Numbered from the stretch's first letter, positions 1-12,043 are shown. The stretch is DNA of 64,000 nucleotides from Sphaerulina vaccinii (GCA_022570795.1 JAKUDP010000001.1:1364001-1428000), one strand, 5' to 3'. Notes: generated by a model from the letters alone, not told the origin. Numbers and translations: made by a program.

Positions 1-927
1 TCGAGGGACATTGACCGCCGCGTCCTTGACTTCTTCGGCCATATGGCAGGCTCCGTCGTAGCCTATGAAGAGGATAGCACTTCCTGATTGTCCAATGAGC
101 CAGGCGAGGCCAGAGGGGTAGTTGGAGTAGACGATGAAGTCCGTCCAGACAAAGTGGTTGGGACTTATTGGAGCCAGATGTACCACTGGGATCAGGATGG
201 CGAAGAAGCCTACCACATGAAGAATGAGTATGAGACCTTCGAGGCCCGGCAGGATCTTGACTAGGACGGTGTTGACGAGTAAACACAATGCCAGAACTGC
301 AAAGAGTAGTAGAGTCCCTTGCCATCTTGGAGCGGTATAGTCAGGATTGTTGATTGCAATGAGACTTTGGATCGCTGTCGCTCCGAGATATGTGCCTGTT
401 GCTGCCGAGGCTTGCCAGCCGAGTGTTGAGATCCAACCTGTCAGCCAACTGAGGAATTTGGCGTGACGTTTCGGTGCTAGGAGAGCGGACCAGTGATATT
501 GACCGCCAGAGATAGGGTACCTAACCGTCTTGTAAGCACTTCTTGCTGTGATCGGACCAAGTGGTGGTTGCAAAGGGACTTACATGCTAGCCATCTCCGC
601 CATACTAGCACAAGTCGCCAATGCTCCCACGAAAGCTACTATGAACCCGTAGAGCATAGTCGGTCCACCACCATTCACGAAAGCTGTGAGGAAGAAGGGT
701 AGAGCTGATTCCCAGGTACTCATCATCGTGGTTGTGAAAGCCAGGATCGTGACGAATCCGAAACGTCTTTTCGTCTGCTGCTTGACGCCCATCTTTCGCA
801 TGTCTGCGGCATCTCGACTACTCCATGCTAGATCTTCGGATTGTGGCGAGTCGATGTTGGACATCGTTTCACCTTTGGTACTTTCAATGGCTCCATGAGC
901 GTCTCTGGCTATCAGGATTCGTGGCAT
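1..927 (-). CDS. APC-family permease (choline/GABA/amino-acid type), 3' part missing
   Basis: The sequence encodes the first 288 residues of a plasma-membrane APC-superfamily transporter; the rest lies beyond the left edge. Exon 1 is 584-927 and exon 2 runs from 520 off the window, joined across a 63-nt intron (521-583, GTAAGT to TTAG). The join restores ASMYPISGGQYHW, a block typical of fungal choline and GABA permeases of the Hnm1/Uga4 group. About 45 hydrophilic residues precede the first membrane helix (from FGFVTILAFTT), and four to five further hydrophobic helices follow in exon 2. The substrate cannot be told from this half of the protein: choline, GABA and amino acids are all possible. 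It is divergent from the rhodopsin-like gene to its right. Confidence 0.88.
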
Positions 928-1671
928 TGTGGTGGACTCTTAGGCTGACGAGCCTGTGACTGACTGTACTTGAGCTTAGATCCTGGATTTGAGAAATTCG
1001 TACTTCAGCCTCAATCCTGGTTGGAGTAGTAATCCAGTCCGATTGTCGTGCTGTCGTGCAAAGATGCAACTTTATCAGCACAACCACGTGGAAGCAGCGT
1101 GGAAGTTCGCGACACGAGATGATGCCCTAGGGCGTGATTGCGATTTGCGATTTGCAAGCAAGGTCCGTGTACGGAAGGAAGTGGTTTATCAAGATGTACA
1201 ACATGAGTGGTGGCGCCCCTCTTTGTCGTCTCCGAGTGCACAGCAGATTGCACAACAGAAGAAATGCATCCTTCCGCCGCCGCCGCCTTGAAAAGTCCCG
1301 CTTCTCACTACTGTGAGGAGAAATTCACCTGCCCAATACGAACTCATAGTCAGCTCACCACCACCACCGCGCGTTGTACCCGATGTGACGTCTCTCGGCA
1401 GCTGCACCAAACAAGGTCAATCACTGTAGATCTTTGTGATGCCACCAATTATATGAAGTTGTAGTGACAGTAAGGTTTGCCCAGATCATTAAACTTCAAT
1501 GATCGACGCTTATCTTACCACTTTGACCTCATAAGCGTGGGATCTATGAGCCCCGACATCCGAAAGCTTGTCGGTATCGTCAGCTAAGACAGAACAAGAG
1601 TCCGAGAGTTCTCGACTTGCTTCCTGCTGGCTTCCTTTGCTTGCATGCACCACAATATCAAGTAGGCCTCC
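928..1671. promoter_or_regulatory. Divergent intergenic region
   Basis: This 744-bp stretch separates the divergently transcribed permease and rhodopsin-like genes and so should carry both promoters. Short overlapping ORFs on both strands show no family resemblance and look like chance. I see no TATA box or repeat worth naming. Confidence 0.5.
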
Positions 1672-2974
1672 ATGGCCGAGTCGGCCTCAGGATATGTCGA
1701 AGGACCGCGCCATGCGGTCATTACCAGCGACGATGTCGGGCCCGTTATCACGATTATTACGCTCCTCTTCATGGTTATCATGATTCTGGCTGTTATGCTC
1801 CGGCTTCTGGTACGATTTACAGCATCGCATGTACCTGGATTGGACGATGCGGTTGTTTCGATTGCGCTCCTGGTAGCTATCGGGGAAGTCATCGCGATAT
1901 CGGTGACTGTTAATCATGGGTTGGGAACAAGCGCATCTTTGTTATCGGAAGGCCAGCTGAACGATGTTGCGAGAGGCGCATATGCTGCGAATCTACTTTA
2001 TCTGCTTACGCTTGCTCTTGGAAAGGCATCGACTCTGTTGTTGCTGAACCGATTGACGGTCTTGAGGCGTCACAAGGCTGTGGTGCGGGGCATTGCAATC
2101 TTCATGCTTATGTGGACAATCGTGGCTCTGTTTGGGAGTGCGTTTCAATGTCGACTTCCGGATCCGTGGCGTGCAGGAGCAGGTCGCTGTATTGATATTG
2201 TATGTGGCCCGGTGCGATTCCACGAGGCTTATAAAGCTCTTATACTGATTCTTGTTGCCATAGAACTCGTTCTGGTACGCCATAGGCACGTTTGACATCT
2301 TGACTGATGTTGTGCTGGTAGCCATGCCCGCATGGATCGTCTGGGGCTTGCAGATGAATTGGTCAAGAAAGGTTGTGGTCATCACCGGCTTCGCCTTTCG
2401 CCTGCTGTAAGTGTAGTTCCTGGGCGAGTGGTAACACGCAAGCTAACCGAGATCTAGCTTATGCATAGCCCAAGCAATTCGTCTCGCATATCTCGATGAC
2501 ACTGTCAAGAGAAACGTGTACTCCAGCCTCGGGTACATCCTCGCTACGCAATTGCAGACCATGTTTGCTGTTGTTGTGGCATGTGTGCCTGCGTACAAGT
2601 CATTTATGGATAGGGCTGCTTCAGGATTGATCGGAGTGTCGTTCAAGGAAAGAGGCGGAACATACCAGCTATCCTCGATCGGCAGATCTGCGGAGCAGCG
2701 AAGCAAGCAAAGTAGTCGGAAGCGAAGTGTCCCCGTTGCAGGCGCCGAGGGCGACTATCAGGTCCAGATTTCTGGCGGAAGTGGAAGTGGCCAGCGCAGC
2801 CAGCGGGTTGAGAGCAGCAAGACTGCAGTTGCGGAGCAGGCCCCTCAGAAGACGGTGGAGTGGGAAGTGCGGTATAGCGATGAAGCCAGACTTGCGGCAG
2901 AGCCCTTGCCTTCGCTGGATGTAGGCGATGGGCCTAGGGCATCGGGCTCCTCGACGCAGGTATCACCTGTTTAA
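1672..2974 (+). CDS. Rhodopsin-like seven-helix integral membrane protein
   Basis: This gene encodes a 395-residue member of the large fungal rhodopsin-domain membrane protein family (related to the CFEM-GPCR/PTH11-like group). Exons are 1672-2199, 2264-2406 and 2458-2974, with introns of 64 nt (GTATGT donor) and 51 nt (GTAAGT donor, GCTAACC branch). Splicing gives the family pattern of a Cys followed by NSFWYAIGTFDILTDVVL and then PAWIVWGLQM. Seven hydrophobic helices occupy roughly residues 20-290. The N-terminus has no signal peptide and no CFEM cysteine module. The C-terminal 100 residues are polar, Ser- and Gln-rich and presumably cytosolic. The ligand is unknown. The family is often accessory and is implicated in surface sensing, but nothing here proves that role. 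Confidence 0.85.
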
Positions 2975-3202
2975 CATGTGATTTCAAAGCAAAACAGCAA
3001 CTCTTTCTCTGTCTCCTCTTTTTTCCCTTGTTCCGGTGATTCGACGTGCACTTCAAAGTCCTGAAGCACAGCGATAAGGTTTCCCAGATTCTGTAGGAGC
3101 AAAAGCATCTGTCAGGCTGTTAGCGGAAGACAAGTGGCTGAGAAATGCCTGAAATCGAGCATTTCATTCTGCAATTGCCTACTCTCGTTCCGCGATCCGA
3201 CC
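2975..3202. other. Short convergent 3' region
   Basis: This 228-bp gap separates the stop codons of the convergent rhodopsin-like and GNAT genes. It is T-rich in its first part and presumably holds both polyadenylation regions. Confidence 0.4.
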
Positions 3203-4046
3203 TCAAACAGCACTTGTTGAGGCCGAACTTCCTTCAGGCTCCTTCACCATAGCAATATACCTCCTATCATGATCTCCATCCCACTCCTCCTTCTTCACAA
3301 TCGCAACATCAACCTGCTTGAATCCCAACTTCCGATACAACTCATAGCCAGCCGCACTAGCTTCGAGATGAATCGCCAGACCCAGACTCCTCGCCACCTC
3401 CATTCCCCACTGCACCAGTGCTGTACCCGCACCTTTCCTTTGAAAGTCCTGATGGATACATAGCAAATTCAACAGAACATACGGCCGTCCCTCCCAGATT
3501 TTCTGACGTAGTCGAGCATTCATATTCAAGAAGTTCAGCGCAATGTCCCGTTGCCGACCTTCACACCAATCGACTTCTGGCTGCTTCTTCCACTCAGACT
3601 CTGGACGGAAGTGTTCATAGATGTTCCAGAGTGCGAAGCCCAGAATTTGTTCTTCTGCTTGTTCGTCTGCTCCATCTTTGGGGTTGTAGGCCACCATCCA
3701 GCGGGCCGTGGGATCGGTGTTCCAGTACTTGACAGTACGGTCAATGGCACCTTGACGGGTCTTTGGGCTGTAGTAGTCATCGCTCCTAAAAGTAGTCGGT
3801 AGAAGGGTTAGCAAGTATCTCTGAAAACGCAGGCTGTCTCATCAAGTGTCTGTCTTTGAGCTCGGTACCTCCAGTGGATGCGGGCTCAGTTAGACACTGT
3901 CGATAGCGCATGCCTTCTGCCTACTACACTTACGGGAAGAGACTTTCTTGATATGGATCGCCTTCAAAGGCAGAGAACTGAATTTCTATGATTCTTGGGA
4001 TGTCTGCTTCTGTTGCCTGGCGGATTCGGAGATGTGTTGGGGCCAT
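3203..4046 (-). CDS. GNAT-family N-acetyltransferase
   Basis: This gene encodes a 231-residue acetyl-CoA-dependent GNAT acetyltransferase of unknown substrate. The start at 4046 begins MAPTHLRIRQATEADIP, the usual first beta strand and helix of fungal GNAT proteins. Exon 1 is 3934-4046 and exon 2 is 3203-3785, around a 148-nt intron (GTAAGT to TTTTAG) that contains two possible branch sites (CTAAC and GCTAACC). The join reads ESLFPSDDYYSP. The acetyl-CoA pyrophosphate loop is QDFQRKGAGTALVQWG near residue 150, and the final strand motif AAGYELYRKLGFKQVD follows. The intron is long for this window, so a small extra exon inside it cannot be excluded. The protein is probably cytosolic and has no membrane segment. 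Confidence 0.85.
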
Positions 4047-4790
4047 GATGTGGCGTCCGTGTTTCGTGATAGTAGAGGACAGAGCTTGGAGGTCTTTTTT
4101 GTTCAAGGTCGTGCCTGCCTGCTTCGTCCTAGTTCTGTTCGGGCAAGGATCTACGCCTTCATGTATGTGAGCTCTTCTATATCGCGTGGGAACCCTTCAC
4201 AAGACGCGTTGGTTGCGCTCAAACGCTGGAGTGATCGGGGATAGTTGGGAGTCTTTCGGAGGGTCGTCCGAACAGCATAGGTTTGTCTTCTCCACAGCCA
4301 CATCTTACGCCACCAGATCTGTCAAAACCACGTCTCCGGTCTTAGGACGACTCGCGTGCAAAAAGCGTGAGCATGCGGATTGCGGACAAGTTCTCCAAGG
4401 CACGAGCCGATACCTAATTCTCGTGATACATGGGTTGTGCGACGTGAGACATGCAGAAATAGAGCCGTTTGCCGGGAAGTCAAGCAGATTTGTGTAGCTA
4501 AGAATGAATCGTTAAGGAAGTGATCGAGATGGCCTCGATGTTTTAAGGCACTTGCACGCCGACTTCCGCTCCGCCCTATATTGATGGTGATGAAGATGAA
4601 CGTGAAGTGCCTGGTCACGCGTCGAGAATCAGGGAATGTCGGTCCTTCAAGTACCTGACATGGGTGTGGGAGGCTAGAGCTTGATGAAACACTGCGCTAA
4701 AGTAGAGCTGACCAGGGGCTGTTTGGGGATTTTTGGGTCGCCGAACTGGTCACAACCACCTTCTCACTCATTGTATAACAGCCATTCCTG

Positions 4791-4822
4791 GACGACGACA
4801 CGACCGACGACGACGACGACGC
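4791..4822. repeat. CGA trinucleotide run
   Basis: This is an imperfect (CGA)n microsatellite in the probable 5' leader or promoter of the SH3-scaffold gene. Confidence 0.7.
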
Positions 4823-5009
4823 GATATTCTGGTGTTATAGCGGTGCGTGCGTGCATAAGAGTGAGGCGGCACATCACACACGCGCGCGCGAGCAAGCAAG
4901 TGATGATCTGTGGCACGTTCCATCGCCACCGTCTCCTTCAGCCACCGCATTTCCTTGGATAAAGCAACGCCCTCCTGATACAGACACAATTATTGCACGA
5001 CGACACAGC

Positions 5010-5041
5010 GACCGCCACCAACGACGACGACAACAACAACG
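5010..5041. repeat. ACG/ACA trinucleotide run
   Basis: This is an imperfect (ACG)n followed by (ACA)n microsatellite about 150 bp upstream of the SH3-scaffold start codon. Confidence 0.65.
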
Positions 5042-5193
5042 TTACACCCCGAAACGCTATCTGTGCTATCCTGCGCTGGTGTTCCCTGCCATGCTGCTAC
5101 AAATAAACACCAATTCTACATAACAGACGCCCGCGTGGTGGACGGGCTGCGAAGGGTGCTGAGGAGTGTCCTTGAATCATTGTCACCACTGCC

Positions 5194-8100
5194 ATGACGC
5201 GCCCCAATATCCTTCGAGCGGACACTCTCGATCTGCAAGACCAGCAAAGTCCGACCGCTGCTGAACACACCAAACATCCTACTCAGAACGGCAACGCACC
5301 ACATCTAGCCGCGTCAGTTCACCACGTTCTCGAGGAGCGACATTCGGAAGAAAAGTCACTGCAAGACGCGTGGGACATATCCGCCAACCTGGACGACCAA
5401 CCGACGACCGGCGACGCGGCGAACGCCAGCAATGCGCAGGAAAAGAATGGCCAGCATGGGGAGGAAGGTGCAGGGGAGGGCGAGGGAGAAAGCGACGATG
5501 ATATGATGGACAGGATATCGAGCTCGCCGAGTATCGAAGATGGTGGGTACAAATCGCGTTTCTATGCTCCTTTTGCTTCAAAGCTGCGCATCAAGACGAA
5601 GAAGAGCTGGCCGTCGCGAACGGCTAGTTTGTCTCCATCTGTTGCGGCAAGCACACCGACGTCAACACCGACCGAAAGCGCCGCGTCAGAGTCTTTCAAC
5701 CAGACTTCTGCAGATCCTACGCCAGACTCGTCTCCTTTCTTGAGCACGCCGCAGTTCATGCCGCTGAAGTCGAGATGGGTGGGGAAGGAACGTTCGCCTT
5801 TGGCTGATGTTACGACTCCCTTTGACGACGAGGTAGAGGATGCGTCTGCTTTCGGGCTTGCACCGCCACGCAGAATTTTGTTTCCAGCATCCAAGCATCA
5901 TCACCACGAAGAGGGTAGGTTTGACCAGGAGTCCGGAGATGCCCTGAAAGGAGAGTATCCGGTGAGGCCTAGCGATACGTGGACTGGAGGGAGCGCGGAT
6001 CACACCACTGACCAAGACCGGAGCACCAAGTTTACTTGCATCACCAATTGGCACCCCACAAGTCTGGACGACGATGTTGGGGATCGAGCTCTCAAAGAGA
6101 AACAGGCGCGGATCAAGGCATTGTGGAATCGAGCGACCGCATCACGGCCTTATCCTACCTTATCCAGACTGTCATCCGTGGACGAAGACGAGGATTCGCC
6201 AGAGCATGAGAGTCCCAGGAGTCCAATCGCCAGTCCGTTCCGCAACCATTCTTTCATGAGAAGCACCACCGATCTGCCAACATTCCATGTGCGCAAACGA
6301 TCGTCAAGTATAGCAAGCGACACAAGTAGCCTTGACCTTGAGGATGTCTTGCTTCCTATCGACGATCCGCTACTGGACATTCCACTTTCACCTCTCCGTT
6401 CGAGTTCGAATACCTCCTGGGAAAGTATGCCGGAGACCATGTCGGACGCCAGCGACTCCGAGGTTGACCATACGGACGTGGAAAGTGGTGATGATGACAG
6501 TGATGCTTTTCTTAATCTTGATCCGCGATTTATCGATTACGGCTGGGCGTGCGAGTGCTTACATGAAGCAGAAGATATCGATTTCGAGTTCGTGTATGCC
6601 CTGCATACTTTCGTCGCTACAGTGGAAGGCCAGGCAAATGCTACGAAAGGTGACACAATGGTGTTGCTGGACGATAGCAATAGCTATTGGTGGCTCGTCA
6701 GAGTAGTCAAGGATAGCAGTATCGGTAAGTGTTCATGCGGGAATGGAATCTCTGCAGGTTTGCTGAACCCAACATAGGCTACCTACCTGCCGAGCACATC
6801 GAGACGCCCACAGAACGACTTGCGCGATTGAACAAGCACAGAAACATTGACGTTCGTTTGCCACTTTCCAACTTGATATGCTGCTGACCATCGCATAGCT
6901 ATCTGCCACAATGCTCAGTGACAACTCAGAGAAGTCGAGGAATCCACTAAAGAAGGCTATGCGAAGACGAAATGCGAAGACTGTTCAATTCGCTGCACCG
7001 ACATATGTCGAAGCGTCAGACTACGACTACTCCACGGAAGATGAGGAGAATCTGATTGAGCCTGCATATGGCAACACACAGCAAGTCGAAGAGACTACGC
7101 AAGAAGATGTCGAGACAGAGACAGAGAAGGCGAAGAAGGCTGAGATTGAACATCCTGAAGCAGAAAGACGATCGAGTACAGGCTCTAATCGTGCTTCTTT
7201 CGATCGCGAGCAGGCTGCAACGGCGGCGCAAGCTATGGCAGAGGCGGGTGTCACGGATGGGGTGGTGAACCCCAAGACTGGTGAGTTGTCACAATATGGC
7301 ATTGATGGAAACAGTATACCAATGGTTGCCACAGAAGCTGCACCACTCAAGTCGAAACGAACGCGGAACACAGATTCATTCCTCAAGGACGATAAGCTAG
7401 ACACGGTGCGAATAACGCTCACACCAGGCCTGCTGCGCGAGGAGCAAGGACGAGATGCCAAATCACCCTCGATCGACACGACTCGAAGCAGCAGTTTTGA
7501 AGAGCTGAAGCCTTCAAGCTCGCCGACAGAGCAATTTCCCGGCAAGAAAGATGACAAGAGGAAGAAAGAAGACAAGCCTAAGAAGAGCGGCGGCATGCTG
7601 AGCGGGCTGTTCAAGAGCAAGAAGAAGGACAAGAAGGCGAAAGAAGCTGCCAGCGATGCCGACTCCGAGAAGGTCTCTTCGGAACTGCAACGAGAAGGAT
7701 CGCAAAGGACGAGCTCGGGTCTCAGTGGAAAGCTTTCGCCTTCACCCATCGAGAAGAACTCTGCGATGGCGCCGTCTGCGCTCAGACACCACGAACAAGA
7801 GCCCATATCTCCACAAAGTGCTCGTGCGCCATCACAAGATATGGGTCCGGCCTCATTCGTGGCAGAGCTGGAAGGCTCGAATGTTGCGCATGAGATGGGC
7901 AGCAACAGTCCCGAAAATGTACTCAAGAGAGAGATCAGCGACCAGTCCGAGGAACGAGCAGCACAATCTCCACCGCCTTTGGAGAAGACGAGCAGCATCA
8001 GCAAACCTTTGGCCACTGTCCAGAACGCTGTTGCTCCTATCACGAACATGTTGCATCTTGGTGACAAGGAAGGTAAGCCCACGAAAGCCAAAAAGTCTAA

Positions 8101-8884
8101 GCAACGGGTTGAACTGGACGACTTCGACTCACCAGTGGATGATCCTACGAATCCATTTGAGGATGAAGCGAACGAGGAGAAGGAAGGCGAAAGGCTTTCA
8201 GAAAGTCCTGTCGAGATCAACCACAACACCTTCATGCATGGTACCGAATCGATACATATACCAGATACTTATCGAGAAGAGGATGCAGATGAGGGTGATG
8301 ATGAGACGGAAGGTCCAGGAAGCCTCACGAGCTCACCCAGCATTATCGAGCATCCTACTGAGCCAAGCGAGGCCGACTCAGAGACAATAGGAGAAGAAGA
8401 TGACGACTCGACGCCGACTGCACGCTCACCTTTGCCGATTGCACCACAGGAGAAGGCTGCCATGGCCGCCCGAGATGTGGCACAAGTCGGAAGGAATTCG
8501 CCTGCAACCACGATGACCACAATGACGGGCCCATCACTCAGGAAAGCACCTTCACCGCATCAACCCACTCGTGGTCTTTCTACAGACAGTAACACATCTA
8601 AGTCTTCTTCTTCGCGCCGATCACCCGGAAGCTCAAGACCTTCGCCTACGATATCTCAGCAGTCTTGGTCTGATGACAGTCTGAAGGCTTGGCTGGAAGA
8701 TGGAGGCGAAGTGAGAGACATGTTGGTCATGATTAATGATAAATCCGGTGTGACACCTGTCTCTGCTGATCATCCACTCATGATCGACCTCTTCTCGCAA
8801 GAAAGGAAGGGTGTTCAGGACATGATGGGGCAATTAGATGGATTGCTAGGAACGTATTTGCGGAGAAAGGGAGTCAACTTCTGA
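5194..8884 (+). CDS. SH3-domain polarity scaffold, Bud14/Tea4-like
   Basis: This gene encodes a 1196-residue protein resembling Saccharomyces Bud14 and fission-yeast Tea4, which recruit type-1 phosphatase to cell tips and regulate formins. Exons are 5194-6724, 6778-6851 and 6899-8884, with 53- and 47-nt introns; the second donor is GTTCGT and an in-frame stop inside it rules out read-through. The SH3 domain lies at about residues 466-520 (ALHTFVATVEGQ ... YWWLVRVV) and runs across intron 1 into GYLPAEHIETP. Shortly after it, RRRNAKTVQF (KTVQF at 562-566) matches the RVxF phosphatase-docking motif, as expected for this family. The N-terminal 450 residues and the C-terminal 600 are Ser-, acidic- and Lys-rich and probably disordered. 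A conserved-looking helical tail starts at SWSDDSLKAWLEDGG. Confidence 0.85.
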
Positions 8885-9244
8885 GGATGAGGTGGAGGAA
8901 TGAGGAGGAATTTATGATCGACAATGAACGACACTGCTGGGCTTTCCTTGAATCACAAATTTCGGAGTTACACATATACCCTTCAGGGCAGAGCCCTAGA
9001 CACGCCAGATATGAGCGGCTTTTGGCGACACAGACCACACCATTGATTGGGACGGGCTTCGTTTCTGGTGAGGGCGGAGGCTATCTGTACTATACAAAGT
9101 CATACGCATGGGAGCTTGCTAGACGAACAGATGCACAGACTGAGCATTGGCTATTGTAGGATGAGAAGACAAGATAGCTAATGTAATGTTGTGTGATGAA
9201 CATACTTTCATGATTTTCAAGTATCTCAATGATTTCGTAGTTCA
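8885..9244. other. Convergent 3' intergenic region
   Basis: This is the 360-bp gap between the convergent SH3-scaffold and DBP6 genes. It is AT-rich towards DBP6 and presumably contains both poly(A) sites. No gene is seen. Confidence 0.45.
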
Positions 9245-12043
9245 TCACTTCTTCCCTCTCCCACCACCACCAACCTCCTCTTTCATGCCCTCCAAAGCCT
9301 CCCTATACCTCTTTCCCATCTCTTCACTTGCTCTTTCCACTTTAGTCTCTTCTACAGGCATCTTTCTCCCCATTCTTTCACTTCTCACGATTTCTTCTTT
9401 GAACCAACCTGCTTGCCTGTGCGTGTAGAGCGTCCATGCCTCACCTGCTCGTCCGGCCCTTGCTGTACGACCCACGCGGTGGACGTAGTCGGTCAGTGAG
9501 CGCGGTACATCGTATTGTATTACATGCGTGAACATTCTTCCGGCGAAGCCATCTAGTCCACGACCAGCGCGGTCTGTGGAAATGACTATGATTGGATCAG
9601 AGAAGCGAGTCTTGGGTGCCTTTGGAGTGTTCTTGAGAATTGTATGTAAGTAAGATTTCCAGGCAGGGACCAGTGTTTTGAGAAGGTGTGTGAGTCGGTG
9701 CGCAGATTCTGTGCTCGAGGTGAACAGGAGAATTGTGGGCGCTAGTGTTGCTGAATTGTGGCTGTTGGCGTCTTTGTTGCGGAGAGTTGTGCTCTGAGGA
9801 GCGTCAATATCCATATCAGATGCTGGATCGTCCCTGTCTGAATCTGAGCTCGAGCTGATCGACGATATGTCGCTTCCTGAGTCTGAGCTCGAGTATGACG
9901 AGACGCTACTGCTTCTTGCGGGCTTGAATAGTTTGGCTTCGAACCCATTCAGTATCCTCGACTTGAGAAGCTCGATAGCTACCAGAGGTTTCTCGCTTCC
10001 GTCTCCGGTAGGCACGCAGTACTCTCTGAGTAGTGTCGGAAGTTCCATGTTATCTCTCTTGCCTTCCGCATCGCCGTTAGCATTAGCACGTCGAGCGTAT
10101 GCCTCTGCACCAGATTCAGCCTGTCCTGATTTCTCTGCTCCACGCTCTACGACCAACTTCGGGAAACGCAACCGGAAAGCGTTCTCTACCTTGACATCTC
10201 CTGGCATGGTGGCCGAGAGGACAACCTTGCGAAGTCGAGGCGGTTGGTGCTGTAGAGGCTGCTCTCCAGAGTAATCTCTATAGACGTGAAGCTCGCGATA
10301 TGTTCCTTGGTTGAGAACTTCCAGGAAGCTTCTATGCTGGTTGTCAAGCATTCGATCTGCCTCGTCGAGGACAAGCCACTCGAGATGTTCAAGCGTAAAC
10401 CCTTGCGTACTGTCGATATGGTCGTGTAATCGCTGCGGTGTGGTTACGAGTATGTCGACAAGTGACTCGTAGGTCGGTATGAAGTCGTCAAGCCAAGTGG
10501 GTCCCAGCATAGTCTCAATCAATTGAGCGGTCTTGGGCTCTGGCTGACTGGCTTCGAGCCATGATGCGTAGAGAGGCGATCTTGTATCATCTGGACGATT
10601 GCGATCCAGTGCGAGGTCTGCTTGATCCATGTATCTCTTGTATGCAGCGGGATCGTATCGTTGTCCTCGATGGACCAGCTTCTTCTGCTCTTCTTGTAGA
10701 CTGTGCTTGCTGCTCGATTGCCCAACCTTTACTCTGCTGCCTTTGATGAGGGACTCTGCCACTGCTGCAACTTGAGTTACCAGTTCCTGTGTGGGCACCA
10801 CGATTACAGCCTTCAGCTTGCCCAGATTGGTGAGGTCTGTGCCTGTGGAGCGGAGAGCTTCAGTGATAGGAAGTAGGTAGGAGATAGTCTTACCACTTCC
10901 TGTAGGCGCACTTACAACGACATCAGGCAGAACCTTTTCTGACCCGGGCAAGTACTTTGCACCTGCAATACCTGGCGGCAGTAGTAGAGGAACTAGTGCC
11001 TGCTGAATTGGCAAGGCGCCACTCAGACTAAGCTTTCCCAAGCGATCGCATGTCAGCGGATCCAATTTGAGCTCACTCCAAGGCTTCTTCTCTGATGCAG
11101 AATCGACAACCAAAGGTTCTCGTAGCCACTTCGGCTTTTCTGACTCTTCGTCAGGTACGAAGTCGTCCGATGCAGCGTCAGGAATCTCCAGGTGATCCAC
11201 TGTCGCTTGTTCCGGTCTTGTCTCTGGCTCTACCTCTTCCAGCACAGGTTCTCTTTGAGCTGATTTCTTGAACTTGCCTAGCACTGTAGTATGCTTCGGT
11301 AAGTGGCTGTCGTCGTCATTTTCTTTCTCTTCTGGCACCTCGACGACCACATCACCGGATAGCACAGCTTCGAGCTTATGTCGTCTCTTCTTTGGCAGCG
11401 TAGTAGATTCGGGCACCTCTAGTTGACTTTCCTCGGTTTCCTCCTTTGATCGCTTCTTTTTCTTCTTCTCTTTTGTAGGCTTCTCTACAACAGGCTCTGC
11501 CTCTTCTTGCACCTCTTCTATCACAGCAGCCCCAAGAGTTGCCTCCTCTGTTGCAGGGACAACGACCTCACTACTCTCCTCTGGCTTTGTGTCTACCTCT
11601 TCTACTGGCGCATCAATCTTGCCCTTGACTCGCAGACCGGCCTTCCGTGCTTTTGCCTCCAGCTGATGCCGCTTCTTCTTGTTCTTAATGTGCGAAAAGT
11701 CTCCTCGAGCCTCAGCAGCGGCATTGGCAGCCTTGATCGCATCGTCTGAAGGAGCATGCTTCAATGGCTCTACTGCTACAATGCTCACATCTGCCTCCTC
11801 CACTACCACAGGCTGCTTCACTGACTTAAATTCTGGGGTGCTGACAATCGGCACAGTCGCAGGATCAATTCCCTTCTTCCTCAGCTTCTTTGCTTTGCGT
11901 TCGGCGACTTCATCTTCGCTTCGTTCTCGTTTGCGCTTCTCGGGTTGAGGTGGTGGCGCTGCTTTTGAGGGTGTAGAGACCTGGCTCGTCGTAGTCGCCG
12001 ACCCTTCCCTGGGCGGGATGTATCGTTTGTATAGGCCGTTCAT
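9245..12043 (-). CDS. DBP6: DEAD-box RNA helicase Dbp6/DDX51
   Basis: This single-exon gene encodes a 932-residue ATP-dependent RNA helicase of the nucleolar Dbp6/DDX51 family, needed for early pre-60S ribosome assembly. I chose the ATG at 12043 (MNGLYKRYIPP); the frame is open 62 codons further upstream, but that part translates the pentanucleotide repeats. The 300-residue N-terminus is Lys/Glu-rich. The core contains motif I APTGSGKT (379-386), motif Ia PTQEL, motif II DEAD (560-563), motif III SAT (610-612) and motif VI HRVGRTARAGR (855-865). As is usual for Dbp6, no clear Q-motif is visible. An acidic/serine insertion (about 710-760) interrupts the second RecA domain. The C-terminus ends in Gly/Arg/Lys residues. 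Confidence 0.93.
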   Translation of the reverse strand: MNGLYKRYIPPREGSATTTSQVSTPSKAAPPPQPEKRKRERSEDEVAERKAKKLRKKGIDPATVPIVSTPEFKSVKQPVVVEEADVSIVAVEPLKHAPSDDAIKAANAAAEARGDFSHIKNKKKRHQLEAKARKAGLRVKGKIDAPVEEVDTKPEESSEVVVPATEEATLGAAVIEEVQEEAEPVVEKPTKEKKKKKRSKEETEESQLEVPESTTLPKKRRHKLEAVLSGDVVVEVPEEKENDDDSHLPKHTTVLGKFKKSAQREPVLEEVEPETRPEQATVDHLEIPDAASDDFVPDEESEKPKWLREPLVVDSASEKKPWSELKLDPLTCDRLGKLSLSGALPIQQALVPLLLPPGIAGAKYLPGSEKVLPDVVVSAPTGSGKTISYLLPITEALRSTGTDLTNLGKLKAVIVVPTQELVTQVAAVAESLIKGSRVKVGQSSSKHSLQEEQKKLVHRGQRYDPAAYKRYMDQADLALDRNRPDDTRSPLYASWLEASQPEPKTAQLIETMLGPTWLDDFIPTYESLVDILVTTPQRLHDHIDSTQGFTLEHLEWLVLDEADRMLDNQHRSFLEVLNQGTYRELHVYRDYSGEQPLQHQPPRLRKVVLSATMPGDVKVENAFRLRFPKLVVERGAEKSGQAESGAEAYARRANANGDAEGKRDNMELPTLLREYCVPTGDGSEKPLVAIELLKSRILNGFEAKLFKPARSSSVSSYSSSDSGSDISSISSSSDSDRDDPASDMDIDAPQSTTLRNKDANSHNSATLAPTILLFTSSTESAHRLTHLLKTLVPAWKSYLHTILKNTPKAPKTRFSDPIIVISTDRAGRGLDGFAGRMFTHVIQYDVPRSLTDYVHRVGRTARAGRAGEAWTLYTHRQAGWFKEEIVRSERMGRKMPVEETKVERASEEMGKRYREALEGMKEEVGGGGRGKK

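Larger units (their letters stand above)
4047..5193. promoter_or_regulatory. Intergenic region between the GNAT and SH3-scaffold genes
   Basis: This region carries the divergent promoters of the GNAT gene and the SH3-scaffold gene. It contains only short, unconvincing ORFs. The last 400 bp are rich in CGA/ACG/ACA trinucleotide runs and an alternating CG tract near 4880, which suggests a long low-complexity leader for the SH3 gene. Confidence 0.5.

Noticed and set aside
7027..8235. 402-codon minus-strand frame
   Set aside because: It is a Ser-rich shadow of the low-complexity C-terminal part of the SH3-scaffold gene.
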